Below are positions 47,914 through 59,428 of a DNA stretch of 64,000 nucleotides, piece after piece (the stretch's first letter is position 1; each line of letters begins with the position of its first letter). Both the position numbers and the translations under genes were made by a program. The DNA comes from Acarospora socialis (Eukaryota > Ascomycota > Lecanoromycetes > Acarosporales > Acarosporaceae), in NCBI GenBank assembly GCA_025617375.2, contig JAMYGW020000004.1, forward strand, positions 2,480,001 to 2,544,000. The letters run 5' to 3'. Below the pieces are notes generated by a model. The model was not told where the DNA came from, did no database searches, and saw only the letters and a list, made by a program, of their open reading frames with translations.

Positions 47914-50437
47914 TTACTCAAAGTCGACATGCTGTCTCAGCTGCCTAGCTTGAGCCCTCTCCGCCCTCCTCCTCCTGCTCCTATTCGCATAGTCCCCGCT
48001 CGCCTCCGTCCCGTTACCGTCGTAAGTCCCCGGGCTCGTAACACTACCAGTAACAGGACTGATAGAGCTACTTGGGATTGGTGGCGGCGGGGGCACCAAA
48101 CCCTCTGGTCTGTGCTCAGCGGCGACCTCGTTCTGGCTCCTCATTGCCTCCGCCTGTTGCTGCTCGATCGCCTCGGTACGACGCCAGCGCTCACTACCAT
48201 CGGTACCGCCCAAAGAGCTGGCACTTCGTTGCCGGTGATGCTTGCCTTGTCGCTCGCGACGACGGGCTTCTTTCTCCGCTGCCGCCTCTTGTTGCGGCAG
48301 GCGCCGGAGCGTGACGTGTCGGCCGTCGGGGTGCATCTTGACCTTGACGCTCACAGGAGGTGAGACCACACTGTCTTCTCCAGTGCTGTTCTGGCTTTGA
48401 TGTCGGTTGGCTTCAGCGGCCGCCACACCGGTTGCTGCACCTGCGACAAGGCCGTCTCTGCCGAGATGGTGGCGGCGATGAGGCCTGCCACCCGATGAAT
48501 AGTAGATCTCCGAGCCAGACGTCTCCTGGTGGAGGATGCCTTGTGGGTCAGGGGGAATAGGCGGCATCTGTACTGGTGGGGCGGCTCCCGTAAGGACGGG
48601 ATTATCAGCACCAAGGATGGTATTGCCACGGTGTACTTCGTTAGAGGGAGGCGGTGGCGGAGGTGGCGGTGCGAACCCACCGGCCACTGGTGCTGGCATC
48701 GCACCGGGTGGGATGGGTGGAGGTAAGCCAGGGCCGGGTGGAGGTAGGCCAGGACCAGGCCGCGGTCGATTGTCCACGCTTCCAGTAACGTTCGTGCTTG
48801 CGGTAGGCGATCCTCTCCTACCACCACGTCCCGGCGGGAAACCATCGCCAGTATAGCGTCTTTGACTGTTTATCCGCGCAATTCGTTCTTCTTCCATTTC
48901 GTGCCGGCGAATGTCCTCGAGCCTCCGCTGTTCTTTTCTCTCTCGGCGGTTCTTGAAGATGTTCCGCAAGAGGCCCGCCGCACCCAGCGTAGCGAGTCCA
49001 TCGCGATTTCTGCGCCCGCCTACACGTACCCCATCGTCACTTGCGTAGCTATCCTGAGAGAATGAGCTATGACTTCGACGGTGACCGAGAGGTGGATTGA
49101 GAGGTTGGTTCAGTGGATGTTGCCGGCTTGGCGGCGGTAGTCGGCCTTCCTCCAGCCTGGCAAGGCGGTCTTCCTCCAGCCTAGCAAGACGGTCTGTCTC
49201 CGGCCTACCCAGGCTGTTTTCGCTAACACTATCTGCTCTGCCGTGCGAGGCGTTGTAATGCCGGCCATTGTGATTCCTTCGTCTGTCCCGTCTGCTGCCA
49301 AAGTATCTCCTCGCAAGTGTCGCAGCTCCCGCCACTGCGCCAATCTCCAAGAGTCTTTCCGTCCACCTACCACGTTCCCTGCCTGGATCGGTCCCATACT
49401 GCGAATACTTTTCGTCCTCCCAGTTGGTAGAATGTACTCGAGATCCAACGACTTCGGCTCTATGTCGATTTCGGCTCTGGCCCCTTGATCGTGAGCGGAG
49501 CATGGTCCCCAGCCCAGCTCCAATCGCTGCATTTCTTGCGAGGTCGGTGAACCCTCTACGTTCTCGCCGGCCCTCGTACTCGTCGCTCAGATCCGATCTT
49601 TCGCTGCTGCCCCGACTACCACGGTCATAGCCTATACGCTTCGCGCGCCCATACGTCAAGACAAAATAGGCGACGACGAGGGTAGCCGCTGCCAGGGCGT
49701 ATAGGACGAATAAAGCTTCCGGTGATCCATAGAGCGTAAGGCCGAGGGGGATCTGTGCGAGCCCAAGAAGTGCGATAATACGTCCAAGCCATTGATGAAA
49801 CTAGATAACGTCAGTAAGTCCTCTTTGATCTAAAATTCTTTGCAGACCGGACTTGATGCATACCATTAGCTTCAAAGGGATGAACAATCTCCTCCTCCCT
49901 TTCACCCTCGAGTGTACCCACCACCCTCCAACCGCTTGTGTCAATACCAGCACAAATATTGCCAGACCAATGCCGTGGTGGGGATTCGTCCAGCTTCGCT
50001 CCGGCCCTACCGCGAAATAGCCCAGCACGAACACCACCGTCGTCAAGGCTACCGTCAAGATCTGCAGCCAGATATGTAGCCGCAACGCCCACCGTGGGCT
50101 TCGATCGTGAAATCGAGCAATCATTATGGCGGAGGGGACAATACAAAGGAAAGTAAGAGCCGCAATGACGCCATGGCCGCGAATGAGTGTGTGATACTGC
50201 TCTAACATTAAGAAACGGTTACCCATGCCTAAGGTACTTTGGTCAGCAAACTACTAAGAGCACGGTTCTAGCAAGGTCATGCTAACCATTATAACGCATC
50301 GTAGCAAAGTTGAGTCCCATCAAGTTCGGCAACAAGAATGTATTTCGCTGTGTGTCCCATGTCCCATCCCCAACTGACATGGTGTTTGAAGAATATGCAC
50401 TGCTCCCTGGAGGAGCCAAATCCGGTGATGGTGACAT
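47914..50437 (-). CDS. cytochrome b561-type membrane protein with long disordered tail
   Basis: Exons 50437-50287, 50228-49864 and 49800-47914; introns 50229-50286 (58 bp) and 49801-49863 (63 bp); 800 aa. Conserved N-terminal block NTFLLPNLMGLNFATMRYNG leads into MGNRF and five hydrophobic spans between about 60 and 222. Histidines placed as in b561 heme ligands are seen in IRGHGV, LRLHIW, NPHHGIG and FHQWLGR. The protein is therefore probably a transmembrane ferric-reductase-like electron carrier. The remaining 575 residues are hydrophilic: Arg/Ser/Asp-rich, then Pro/Gly-rich (GPGLPPPGPGLPPPIPPG), then basic (RRRRAERAQARQLRQH), ending HVDFE. Such a tail is known in the fungal family of this protein, but its role is unclear. 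Start and introns are well supported by frame. Confidence 0.87.
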
Positions 50438-51417
50438 GATGGCGACGGTGACGGAGTGTATGCTGGAGGCCTAAGTGGGAGGTATATGGTAGGAGAGGGC
50501 GGTCGATGGAGATACTGCGATCTCCGACGTTGACGACACCACCATGCGACAGCTCAATTCTCCTCCAAACTGCTGTTGTGATTGAGAATTTGCCAGTGAT
50601 ATATATACGGCAAGCTGTGGGAGATAGCCCACAAACAACAATATCCAGCCCAGCTGAAATAGCAGCAGGCGGTGAAGCTATTGTTTGTGAGTTTGCGATA
50701 TTTTACTTCCGTATATTGTGCTGTAGGTGAGGGTAAGGCAGTTCTCTGAGTGGCAGTAACTCTCGATGTTGCACACAGATATGGGTATTTTGAAGATTTT
50801 CAGGCAGCAAGCAAGGGACGAGGGTTGTGATTCCTTGCTTTCCTGTTAATACAGAGATGGTGATTCGTACTTTTGTGCTAAGTTACACCAAGTAAATGCT
50901 GTGAGCGTACCTAACTTGGAGGTGGCGGGGAAATCCTTAGCGCGGCCCGTAGCGAAGAGCAACCGTTGGCACAGCAAGCAAGACCTCCGATCATCTTTTT
51001 GCTGAACCCTTATATGACTTCTCGTCAGCCCAGCAACCTCTGTTGCGAAATATCGTTCAGTTGTTGCACTACCGTTGTACATACTATAGTATAGGTCGCC
51101 GTTATAATTATCTTAATTCGAACACAGCACTTATAGTAATTATATCTCGAAGGATTGTGCAGAGAATGATATCCGCTCTTTTTACATCTCCGCATTACTA
51201 TCCAAACCAATCTGTTCAAGTCTGTACTGTTGCGCTCCGTAGGCAACATGCCGTGCCCTAAGGTGCCCAATCTCTCTCGTCTATGATCTCACTGTTCAAC
51301 TTTGTTACTGAAGCATGCCCCCCATCTACACCTATCTCAGTCTGCTTAGCCCTGGTCTCGCGGCTAAGTGTGTCTTTTACCTCGAAGTAACGGTTTCACC
51401 AATTCTCTCACAACCCG
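50438..51417. other. intergenic upstream of the b561 gene
   Basis: About 1 kb holding the promoter of the b561-type gene and the 3' UTR side of the methyltransferase gene. ORFs near 51315-51800 are antisense shadows of the methyltransferase. Nothing else seen. Confidence 0.55.
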
Positions 51418-52534
51418 TCACGAAACAGCAACCGGCTTCCTCGCCGTCGCCAAAACCGCCTCCCACACCACCTCAATCTCCTCCTCCCCAAATCTCCTCA
51501 CCAACTCCTCCTCTAAAGTTCGCATCACCGCTCCCTCGCCGATCGCTTCCCTCTCTGCTTCGCTCCAAAAGTGGCTTCGCAAATATCCCACCATCATCCC
51601 GAAGCCTTCCACAAACACCTTCATATTGCCAATCATCACTTTCCTCTCCTCCGTCTGCACACGCACGTCCACGAAGCCGTGTCCCGATAATTGACCCGCA
51701 ACCCAGGACGCGTCGTCCCAGTGGCCCGTCCCGGTGCCCCAGGAGCGAAGAAAGGCGTCGTCGGAGGGAAAGGGTGGGGCGGGGGCGGGCAGGGCGCTGA
51801 GCGCGGCGCGGACGAGGGGAAGCCATCCGACTTGGCGCCAGGTCGAGAGCGCGACCGTGCCGTCTGGTTGGAGGATGCGGTGACTTTCTGTGGGAGTCGG
51901 GATTGTGGTGGTCAGCGTGATGAATGGGATGTAACCGGGTGCCGGGGCGGTGTGGTGCGGTGCGGTGCGATGTGGTGCGGTGCGGTGCTGTCAGGTGGGA
52001 ATGGATATGGAGAGGGCAGAAAACGTACCGTTGAAGGCGGCGGTGGGGTCAGCCATGGCCATGATTCCGAACCCGGTGATGACGTGCGTAAAGTGAATGC
52101 TCGGCAGGCCGGTTTTCTGTACCGTTCCGCTTGTCAGGGTGTCTTCTTACTCGAAGACTAATCCCTAGGCCCAGCCCACGAAAGAGAAAGCATCGTCCAC
52201 GTACCTGCGCATCGACCAAACGCGCCGAAGCTCCCTTCCACCCGTTCTCTTCAATCCTCTGCCGCACAGCGCCCACCATCTGTTCCGAGAAATCACCACA
52301 AATGACCTGCATCTCCGCTTTCCTGTCTTCGTCGAGCATCTCGTACAGCTGAGCCGTGACAACGCCTGTCCCGCACGCATTGTCGAGGATGACGAGTGGA
52401 GTCTTGTCTGCCGCTTGCAGCAGTCCCGCCTGTTGAATCAGAGATCGGGCGAAAGGTGCTGTGGCTCGCTCCGCGCCTTTGTAGCGCTCGGCGATCTTGG
52501 GGTCGTTGAAGATTGCGTGTATCGCCTCCGACAT
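51418..52534 (-). CDS. SAM-dependent class I methyltransferase
   Basis: Exons 52534-52205, 52116-52029 and 51887-51418; introns of 88 and 141 bp (phases 0 and 1); 295 aa. Motif I, LVILDNACGTGVVTAQL (about 47-63), is the SAM-binding glycine-rich loop of the Rossmann-like fold. Motif II text is MQVICGDFSEQMVGAVRQRI. After the first intron come THVITGFGIMAMADPTAAFN and, after the second, ESHRILQPDGTVALSTWR (post-motif III). The C-terminal half contains MVGYLRSHFW. Such proteins are common in ascomycetes and related to UbiE/COQ5-like enzymes, often of unknown substrate; small-molecule methylation is an inference. Intron 2 carries a pentanucleotide repeat. All three exons keep the frame, so the model is firm. 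Confidence 0.88.
51946..51992. repeat. GTGCG-type pentanucleotide repeat inside methyltransferase intron 2
   Basis: A run of GTGCG/GTGTG/GATGT five-base units within intron 51888-52028. It accounts for much of that intron's unusual length (141 bp). Confidence 0.8.
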
Positions 52535-53534
52535 GGTGGCTGCTGTTGGCTATGTTAATTAGCTAGACACGGTAGCGTGATGGGCGCCACGGAAGGAAAT
52601 TTCTGGAGAAGTGTTGGAATAGGGTTGCTAGGCAAGAGCGAGATGAAGTGTAAGTGTATCGGACAAAGGGATAGATCTAATAAATGATAATGGGTTGATG
52701 GTACTAGAAGGGGTTCTGCAGCGTCGACGAAGCAGCAGAAGGTGCTCTAACAACGTACGTGTACCGCGAAAATATTTGATTCCAAGATGTTCGTCAAATC
52801 AGGTTTGGATTGGCAAGATGGCTCATATACAATTTGAAGCCGTGTAGATTCTGCGACGCCCAGGAGTGAATTATAAAGGCAAGCCGGAAACATATGCGGA
52901 GACTTTGAATTGGCTGTCCTACTGCCCTAATGTCTCCGAGCCTATGCCACATAGCCTGTTCGGCTGCCCAAGACTTGTGATAAGCAGTGTTCGGTGCATT
53001 TACGACTGATTTAAAAGTATGAACACCTCGGTGTAACCCTGGATAAGTTCGCGGACCGATGAGCGTCATATGGAAGCTGACCATAGTCCGGCTACAGCAA
53101 CGCGTCCTCAACACCAGTGGTCAGGATCTCTACGGCCCTGGTGGAGATTGAAGCTCTTCGTTCAATTAGCCATGCCGGGCAGGCAACCAAGGCTCGAACC
53201 GCGAGGAGCTATTGGAGTACGGATACACTCTTACACCTTTGCAGCGCATCCCGCCTTGAGCCATCACTCGAATGGGACGTGGGCAAAGACGGCCGTGTAA
53301 GTGGCGTAGTCGGTGACCTAGAACTAGCGTATAGGGTATTCTCGTGGTCACAAGGAACATTGCCATTTGTATTCGATGTCATTTCTTGCTTCTCCCCGCA
53401 CGAGGTAAAGTTGTAAACATTTCCTTTCCTTTTGACACTTCAATTACACTCCTCCATCGCTGAAGGACCTCTTGCTTAACCATGATCCACCCCTCATCCT
53501 ACACATCCGAAGCGCTGACTCTCCTTGGTCAGGA
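52535..53534. other. intergenic
   Basis: About 1 kb. It contains isolated ORFs of about 100 codons (53117-53416 plus; 52794-53114 minus) with no family resemblance, signal peptide or start support. Not called as genes. Confidence 0.5.
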
Positions 53535-54032
53535 TCAGACCCTACCGACCCCGATCTGAACACCCCCATACGTATCGTTCCCACCTCGACCGGCGACCAG
53601 GCCGTGATTGGAGTACCCCGGAGCCCAGGCGCCCAGCCCTCCCACACACAAGTTCACCAGCAGGCTTGCGCGGTACCGAACAGTTCCCCAGGAAAGCATG
53701 GTGTGGGTCAGCTCAGGAAGCAGCTGAATCGTTATCCGACAACCGTTGTGTCTGAACTCGCGTGGGAGATAGTTCGGAGAGGTGGGGTCGACACCACCGA
53801 GGGGTAGGCCTATACCATGACCCCCCGGAAGCTGTTGGAGGGCCGAGTGGCAGTCTTGCAGGTGGAGATTTTGGTTGGGTTCGGGGTTGCAGACGACGTC
53901 TCGGCGCTGGAGACGTAAGAGATGCGCTTGACGGTCCTCGTCCGCCGTGGGCGAAGCGGCCAGTGCGGCGTTTATGAGCGGTAAGAGTATGAGCAGGAGT
54001 CGGAGGAAGCGGGCCGTGGGGAAGGTCGTCAT
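53535..54032 (-). CDS. small secreted protein with four cysteines (effector-like)
   Basis: Single exon. The start is placed at the ATG at 54032 (MTTFPTARFLRLLLILLPLI) because it puts a signal peptide at the very N-terminus; an upstream ATG would add 14 residues. The product is 165 aa. The leader is followed by a short propeptide ending LRLQRR, a Kex2-type dibasic site, right before DVVCNPEPNQN. Four cysteines follow: VVCNP, LQDCHS, NGCRIT and VNLCVG. This is consistent with two disulfides in an extracellular protein. The C-terminal part is Gly-rich (GNDTYGGVQIGVGRV). No enzyme motif. It resembles generic small secreted proteins of plant-associated fungi; a role in host interaction is only an inference. 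Confidence 0.75.
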   Translation of the reverse strand: MTTFPTARFLRLLLILLPLINAALAASPTADEDRQAHLLRLQRRDVVCNPEPNQNLHLQDCHSALQQLPGGHGIGLPLGGVDPTSPNYLPREFRHNGCRITIQLLPELTHTMLSWGTVRYRASLLVNLCVGGLGAWAPGYSNHGLVAGRGGNDTYGGVQIGVGRV

Positions 54033-55781
54033 GGGTGTGTGGAGGTACAATACAGTGATCTGGAAAAGATTCAACGAAGTTTCTTTTTGGGTGTTCGCTC
54101 GGGTATGGAGATGGATGTGAAGGGCACGTTGCCTAAGGTCAATAACACCTATTTAACACCTGGGAGTGTCCTCCCAACTTCATCGTGGTGACAGCTCTGC
54201 AACAGAGGCTTGGCTAGAAATGTGAACGAACGGTGATTTTCTCATCACGGTTGCTCCACGTGGACTGCATGAGCAATCTCATGCGACCGCGTATAGTAGC
54301 GGCAATATACTACGAACAGTTTCAACGACGAGCAAGGACGGTAGAGTTTCTCTGCGAAACTCAGGAGGAACGAAAGGATTGAGATGGACTGGAGCGCAGT
54401 ACAAAGATAATCATATGCAGTATGATTGCGACTCCAGTGGGAGCACGAAGGAAGTATTGATACTCGGTGTGGTGGCGGCGCGGAGGTGGAAACAATGTTA
54501 ACCCGAGCTGTGCCGAAAGGGGTGTTCGCTACGAACACCATGGATAGGGAAGGTGGTGGTTGAAAGGATGGTCAGGACATTGCAGACTGTAAGTAGCAAA
54601 TGAAGATTCACTACCTGGTAGTTTTGAGGATGACACAGACACATTTCGAATAGATATATCAGATTTCGTGGATTTAAATTGGTCATTTCAGGATATGCAA
54701 CTTACAGTCCGCTGGGCAGAGTCCTGACGTTGTACGGAGTATACTTGATCAAGTCTCATATGGGAAGCTTGAAAGCTACCTAATCGAATTCCACTTAGTG
54801 GACCTATTTAGATATTCCTGTCGATAAGGAGGCAGAAGCATCTCCGGATAAATGCTACCTCGTCACTGCCGGATAGCTTCGTAGTGGTGTACTACCTTCA
54901 TGGCAGCGAATGAGATGATCTTAGAAGAAAAACTTTGCTCCAAGACGGTGGTGAAGCTAGGTGCATGTGACAGCCTTGTTTTGACAGCTAAGGGTAAAAT
55001 GAGTCGGTAATGGGTGTGGTGGCGGCAGCCGAACAGCCAGCCCTATCTCGGCTTTAAACCCTTTTCAAATACTATTTCGTCATCAACAGATACGTACCAC
55101 TATCGCCCTCCACCAAACCTGCTCTTGGCACACGCCAGAAGCTTCTAGAAGGTCTTTAAAAAAACCTTTTTTGCTCTTGACAGGCGCTGCTGGTTGGCCA
55201 GCCCTAGATGAAACGCATAATGTTGGGGCGTTTACGTTACACGGACCTCCCACCTGGTCTGCAGTACCTACCTTAGGTACCACACAACCCACCCTTGATA
55301 AGCTTCGTCGTTGAAAATTTGAACTTTCCCATCCATGCAGCTACCTTACTGTACTGTGTAATGTAGCATTCTCGGGTCCCTCCCAAGACTAATAATATGG
55401 TCTTGCGCAGGGGATCCTCTCGTTGATAGGCTTGCCCTCGCTGCTCGGTACAAGCTTGGCATTACCTCGCTTTCCAGCGGATGCACGTAGGTCAAGCCAC
55501 AATCGATTCGTCGTCGGTAGGATGCTTGAACCTACCCTACATGGTCCTTAGTGAGACAGGGCCAACCCCCGTTGTGAGACGAACTGCGATATGAACATGC
55601 ATCCTTATCCTGCGGTTCTGGCCTGCAACGGTCTCGGAAGGGTTTGATGCCTGCAATTTTCTTCAACACCATCAAGCCATCTATATCTCTCTTTATCTAC
55701 TACAATGTCGCCGGGTGGCCTGCCTCGTTCAATGGTCACTCGGCCCTATAGCTGTAACGCAGAATACACCATAGCAAAGAC
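54033..55781. other. intergenic between divergent genes
   Basis: About 1.75 kb between the divergent secreted-protein and Zn2Cys6 genes, so it carries both promoters. It includes CTACCTTAGGTACC near 55268-55281. ORFs are short. No RNA gene recognised. Confidence 0.55.
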
Positions 55782-57649
55782 ATGTCCACAAGCGTCAAGA
55801 GGGCCTGTGATCCGTGCCACCGCCGCAAGGTTAGTCCACAAGCCTCTCAGCCTCAGTTTCAACCCCAGGTCAGCTGACGGGGTGGGATCAGGTACGTTGC
55901 AATGGCGTGCATCCGTGTGGCAATTGCAGTCAAGCGGCCCTGGTGTGTACATACAATGCCGTCCCGCAGAAGAAAGGTCCGAAAGGGAGCAGAGCTAAGG
56001 TCATTTCGGAGCTGCGGGAGACCCAGAAGCACTCCGAGCTGGCCTTGAAGCTGCAAAATCGGCTGTCGGGCTTGGATTTCCCACCCTTATCCCCCAACTT
56101 CGCTCGGACGCCAGGGTTGCTCTGTCCGGATGTGATCGATGTTTGCATCGATTTCTTTTTCGAGCACATGTATCCGACCATGCCCATCCTGCACCGCACA
56201 CGCTTGCAGCAGATGGCCTTGGGTCTCGACAATTCCATCGAGACGTATTGCTTGATCGCGTCCCTGTGCGCGTTCATGATGATCCAGCCGGGCGTGAAGG
56301 TTCCGGAGGGCTTGGCGACGCCTGGAGACTCGGGCGCGACACCGGTCAACCACGCGACCGGCACCACCCTCCTCGACGAAGTTCTCCGGGTCCGGAAAGG
56401 CTACGAGTACATCGAAACGCCAACAACGGCCGCCGTCATGACTTCGTTCTTCCTTTTCGGCTGCTACTTCGGCCTCGACAAGCACAACACCGCGTGGTTC
56501 CACCTCCGAGAAGCCACCACGCTGGCGCAGATCCTTGGGATGCAAGACGAAAATAACTATATCACTGGAGACCGAATCGATTGCTCGAGGAGGAGACGTC
56601 TGTTTTGGCTTCTTTACGTCACAGAAAGGTAAGTGTCTCTTGTCCGTCCCGAGAGAAGTGGTCGACTTTCGCTGAGGCGAGGTTAGAGCGTACGCTCTGC
56701 AGAGACGTCGACCGCTCACGTTGCATGCAACTATTGAGCTGCCGGTTCCCGATGAAGATCCAGCCGATACGGTAGCTATTCAAGGCTTCATCCACCTGGT
56801 TAAGCTATACCGTCCGTTCGACGATACCTTCGTTGGCCTTTGGAACAAGACACGCTCGGGATGTTCGACCGCATGGCTTGCCATGCTACAGAAACAGCTC
56901 GTGGACGCCTTACCGACTTACCTGAATTGCACCGAAAGTCAAGCGGCGGACCTGAAGACCTCCCAACAGTGGCTGCGAACGATGGTGTGGCAATTGTCAA
57001 TAGCGAACGGCAACCTCTCCTCAGCATCTGCTGATGCGTCCATGACGTTTCAATACCCCATTGAGATATCACACGATCTCCTAACAGCGACAGGAAATTT
57101 TTCCATACACTCGATGGAAGTTCACGGCATCGGCCTGGTTAGTCAAGAGACCCGGTTTCATTATCAGAGCATGAGCAATAACCATCTACGCAGATTGAGA
57201 AACTATTCGATGTAGCCTGCACGCTTACGGATGTGATGTCCTGCGTACCACTCGAGACGAGCGCCTTCAGATACGGCCCACGGGACTATTTGACGCAATT
57301 CCTCAGCTTGATTTCTGCCTTACGTGGTGGTGACTCGCGCTACCTGCCCCTGCTCTTGGCCAAGATTGACGACGCACTGCCCACAATGGCTGCACCTATT
57401 GCACACTCGTTGCCATTGTTACCGGTGAACGACCGGTCCCAAGACTTTTACGAGAGTTCAGCATCCTCGAACTCGACGCCGTACGGGAGTCCACCTATAC
57501 CATCCACAACAGGCCTCGACCACCCAGACCTGACCAGCAGCATGGCTCACATCGATATCACGACCGGAGCATCTTACACGGCCGCATCGACTGAAGCAAC
57601 TTCGATTTCCTTCTATCAGACGATGGATGCAACCGGATATGTTGGCTGA
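55782..57649 (+). CDS. Zn2Cys6 binuclear-cluster transcription factor
   Basis: Nuclear DNA-binding regulator, 563 aa. Exons 55782-55829, 55892-56628, 56687-57137 and 57194-57649; introns of 62, 58 and 56 bp. The Zn cluster spans residues 9-35 with spacing C-x2-C-x6-C-x5-C-x2-C-x6-C: CDPCHRRK is in exon 1 and VRCNGVHPCGNCSQAALVC in exon 2, so intron 1 divides the DNA-binding domain. A linker with GPKGSRAKVISELRETQ follows, then the fungal-specific middle homology region (IDFFFEHMYPTMPILHRTRL; TPTTAAVMTSFFLFGCYFG; LREATTLAQILGMQDE; RRLFWLLYVTER). The C-terminus is Ser/Thr-rich and may activate transcription. The linker block is shared with sugar- and metabolite-pathway regulators, but the target cannot be told. 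The P450 gene on the same strand 1.8 kb downstream is a possible target. Confidence 0.92.
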
Positions 57650-59428
57650 AACATACCGACATGACTTGCACCAAGGCACACGTCAAAGGGATAGTGTCGC
57701 AGTCCACAACGAAGCGACCGCAAGCTATGGGCGCACTCGGTCCAGATAGCAAAGGTCAGGCACATCTCCAACAGATTCACAATGATGGACTCCGCGCTGG
57801 CAACTGTCGACTCTCCGAAAGATCGATTACTTATGGTAACCATCTTATACGGCTTTGTGTAAGGACATTGCTGTTCAGCAGGTCACGCTTGAGCTGGCGC
57901 CAGCTGGCAAGGGACATGTACATAAACCTCTAAAAGAGTAGTTCCGCCCTGGAAGCTTGCCGGATGGAGGGCTCAGCCCGAGCATCGGTAGGCTTGTACG
58001 AAGGCGAATAACAAAATTCTTCGGCACCCATAACGTTGCTTTAGGTGAGAATCAGTCGCCAAACCTTTCCTGAGGTGCCGAAATATCTTGTTACCCGCCT
58101 TCGTACCTCGAAGCGTGGGAAGCCGGCAACCCGTGGACACTTTATAGGTCTGCCAGCTTCCGGCCTCAGATTCCGAGTTCATAGTTTCGAGAGAATACCA
58201 TTAATCGTAACTCGAGAATGAGCACGGATCGGACACGCAGCCAGAGCTATGGAAGGGTAGTGTGGGACTTGGGGTACCATCCGACGAGTGACTCGATTCT
58301 CGGCATCAGCTCTAGCGGTAATTCCAATCTATTGGAATTACACCGTGCATCGACTCCCTCACCTCCTGCACGCGAAGCACTCTGAAGGCGGCTCAAGATT
58401 TACGAGCAGTTACAAGCGTAAACCGAACGTCTAGAGGCAAAGGACTGTCGAACGGAGAGCCGGTGCTTTGAGGTCGCCCCGTCCTTCGGTCGATGACAAA
58501 CCAGGTCTCGGGCAGACACTGTTATGATGCCATATTGGTGTCTCTTGGAGTCAGTTAGATTATCGTCTTTGAGCACAGAATCATATTCATATCCCGGGTC
58601 TATTGAGTTTCCTTCCACTCAAAGTATAGGGAGATAGGGGTCCTTAATCGAGCTCGACTTCTCAATGGTAGGGAAACTCTTTTGGTACGAGGTGAAGTAA
58701 GGTACATAGATACGTACCTTGGCATTGAGGGCTTTTGATGCCTAAGCAGTCGTGCTGGTAGTACTACCTAGAATGTCTGTATCTGCACAATTTCGAGATG
58801 GATCATTGTTAATCACTCATGTTGAGATGTGAAGATCAGTTGCCCTACCTATCCTGACCAATGATTTACGGGTAAAAGACTCCCCTATTCCATGCGACTT
58901 CCGTATACAAACACCAAGTTTTCCACAAATATCGCTTTGATAAGGTACCTATGTCGAGAGATGGATATGACGGCCCTTCTAACCCCACCTTTGGTTACCT
59001 GGCGAAAAGACGGTTAGGCGGGTAGTTATCTAACGGGAGCGGGTAAGGGTTAGCTCATGCTTGTTTCTTGATCCAGCGATCTTCACCTGACTTTGACAAC
59101 CGTCAATCAACCTCGAAACATTTTCTGCCAGCTCTCTTGCCGTCTTGCATTAATGTTACATTAATGTTCGGAACATCAGCTTCCGTTTGTGCCATCTGTC
59201 TGTCTCGATCCTTGTATCTAATTCTCGATACGGGGTATGTCAGTGTGCATCGATGCCTGGAGAATGGACGTGGGGCACATTGTGTCTTTGATATTGTGAA
59301 TATATGTCCTCTTCCTCTCTTCTGTGTCTCTTTCTCTTTGAAGTTCAATCAGAAGGCTCTGAACTATTTTAGTTTTGTTCCTCTGCCTGTAGTTACAGCC
59401 TCTTACTCGATTACCATCATTCCTCAGT
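57650..59428. other. intergenic between the regulator and the P450 gene
   Basis: About 1.8 kb holding the regulator's 3' UTR and the P450 promoter. It has one cluster of GGTAC/TAAGGTAC motifs at about 58698-58720. No gene supported. Confidence 0.55.
59307..59340 (+). promoter_or_regulatory. pyrimidine-rich tract upstream of the P450 start
   Basis: A CT-rich strand (CCTCTTCCTCTCTTCTG and following) about 90-120 bases before the ATG. CT tracts next to transcription starts are common in filamentous-fungal promoters. Its role here is inferred. Confidence 0.35.

Noticed and set aside
52794-53114. 106-codon minus-strand ORF
   Set aside because: No recognisable motif; overlaps other random ORFs.
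53117-53416. 99-codon plus-strand ORF as a gene
   Set aside because: No family resemblance, no signal peptide, no splice extension and no coding-like context; length is within chance expectation.
55930-56719. Long minus-strand ORFs over the Zn2Cys6 gene
   Set aside because: Antisense shadows of well-supported exons.
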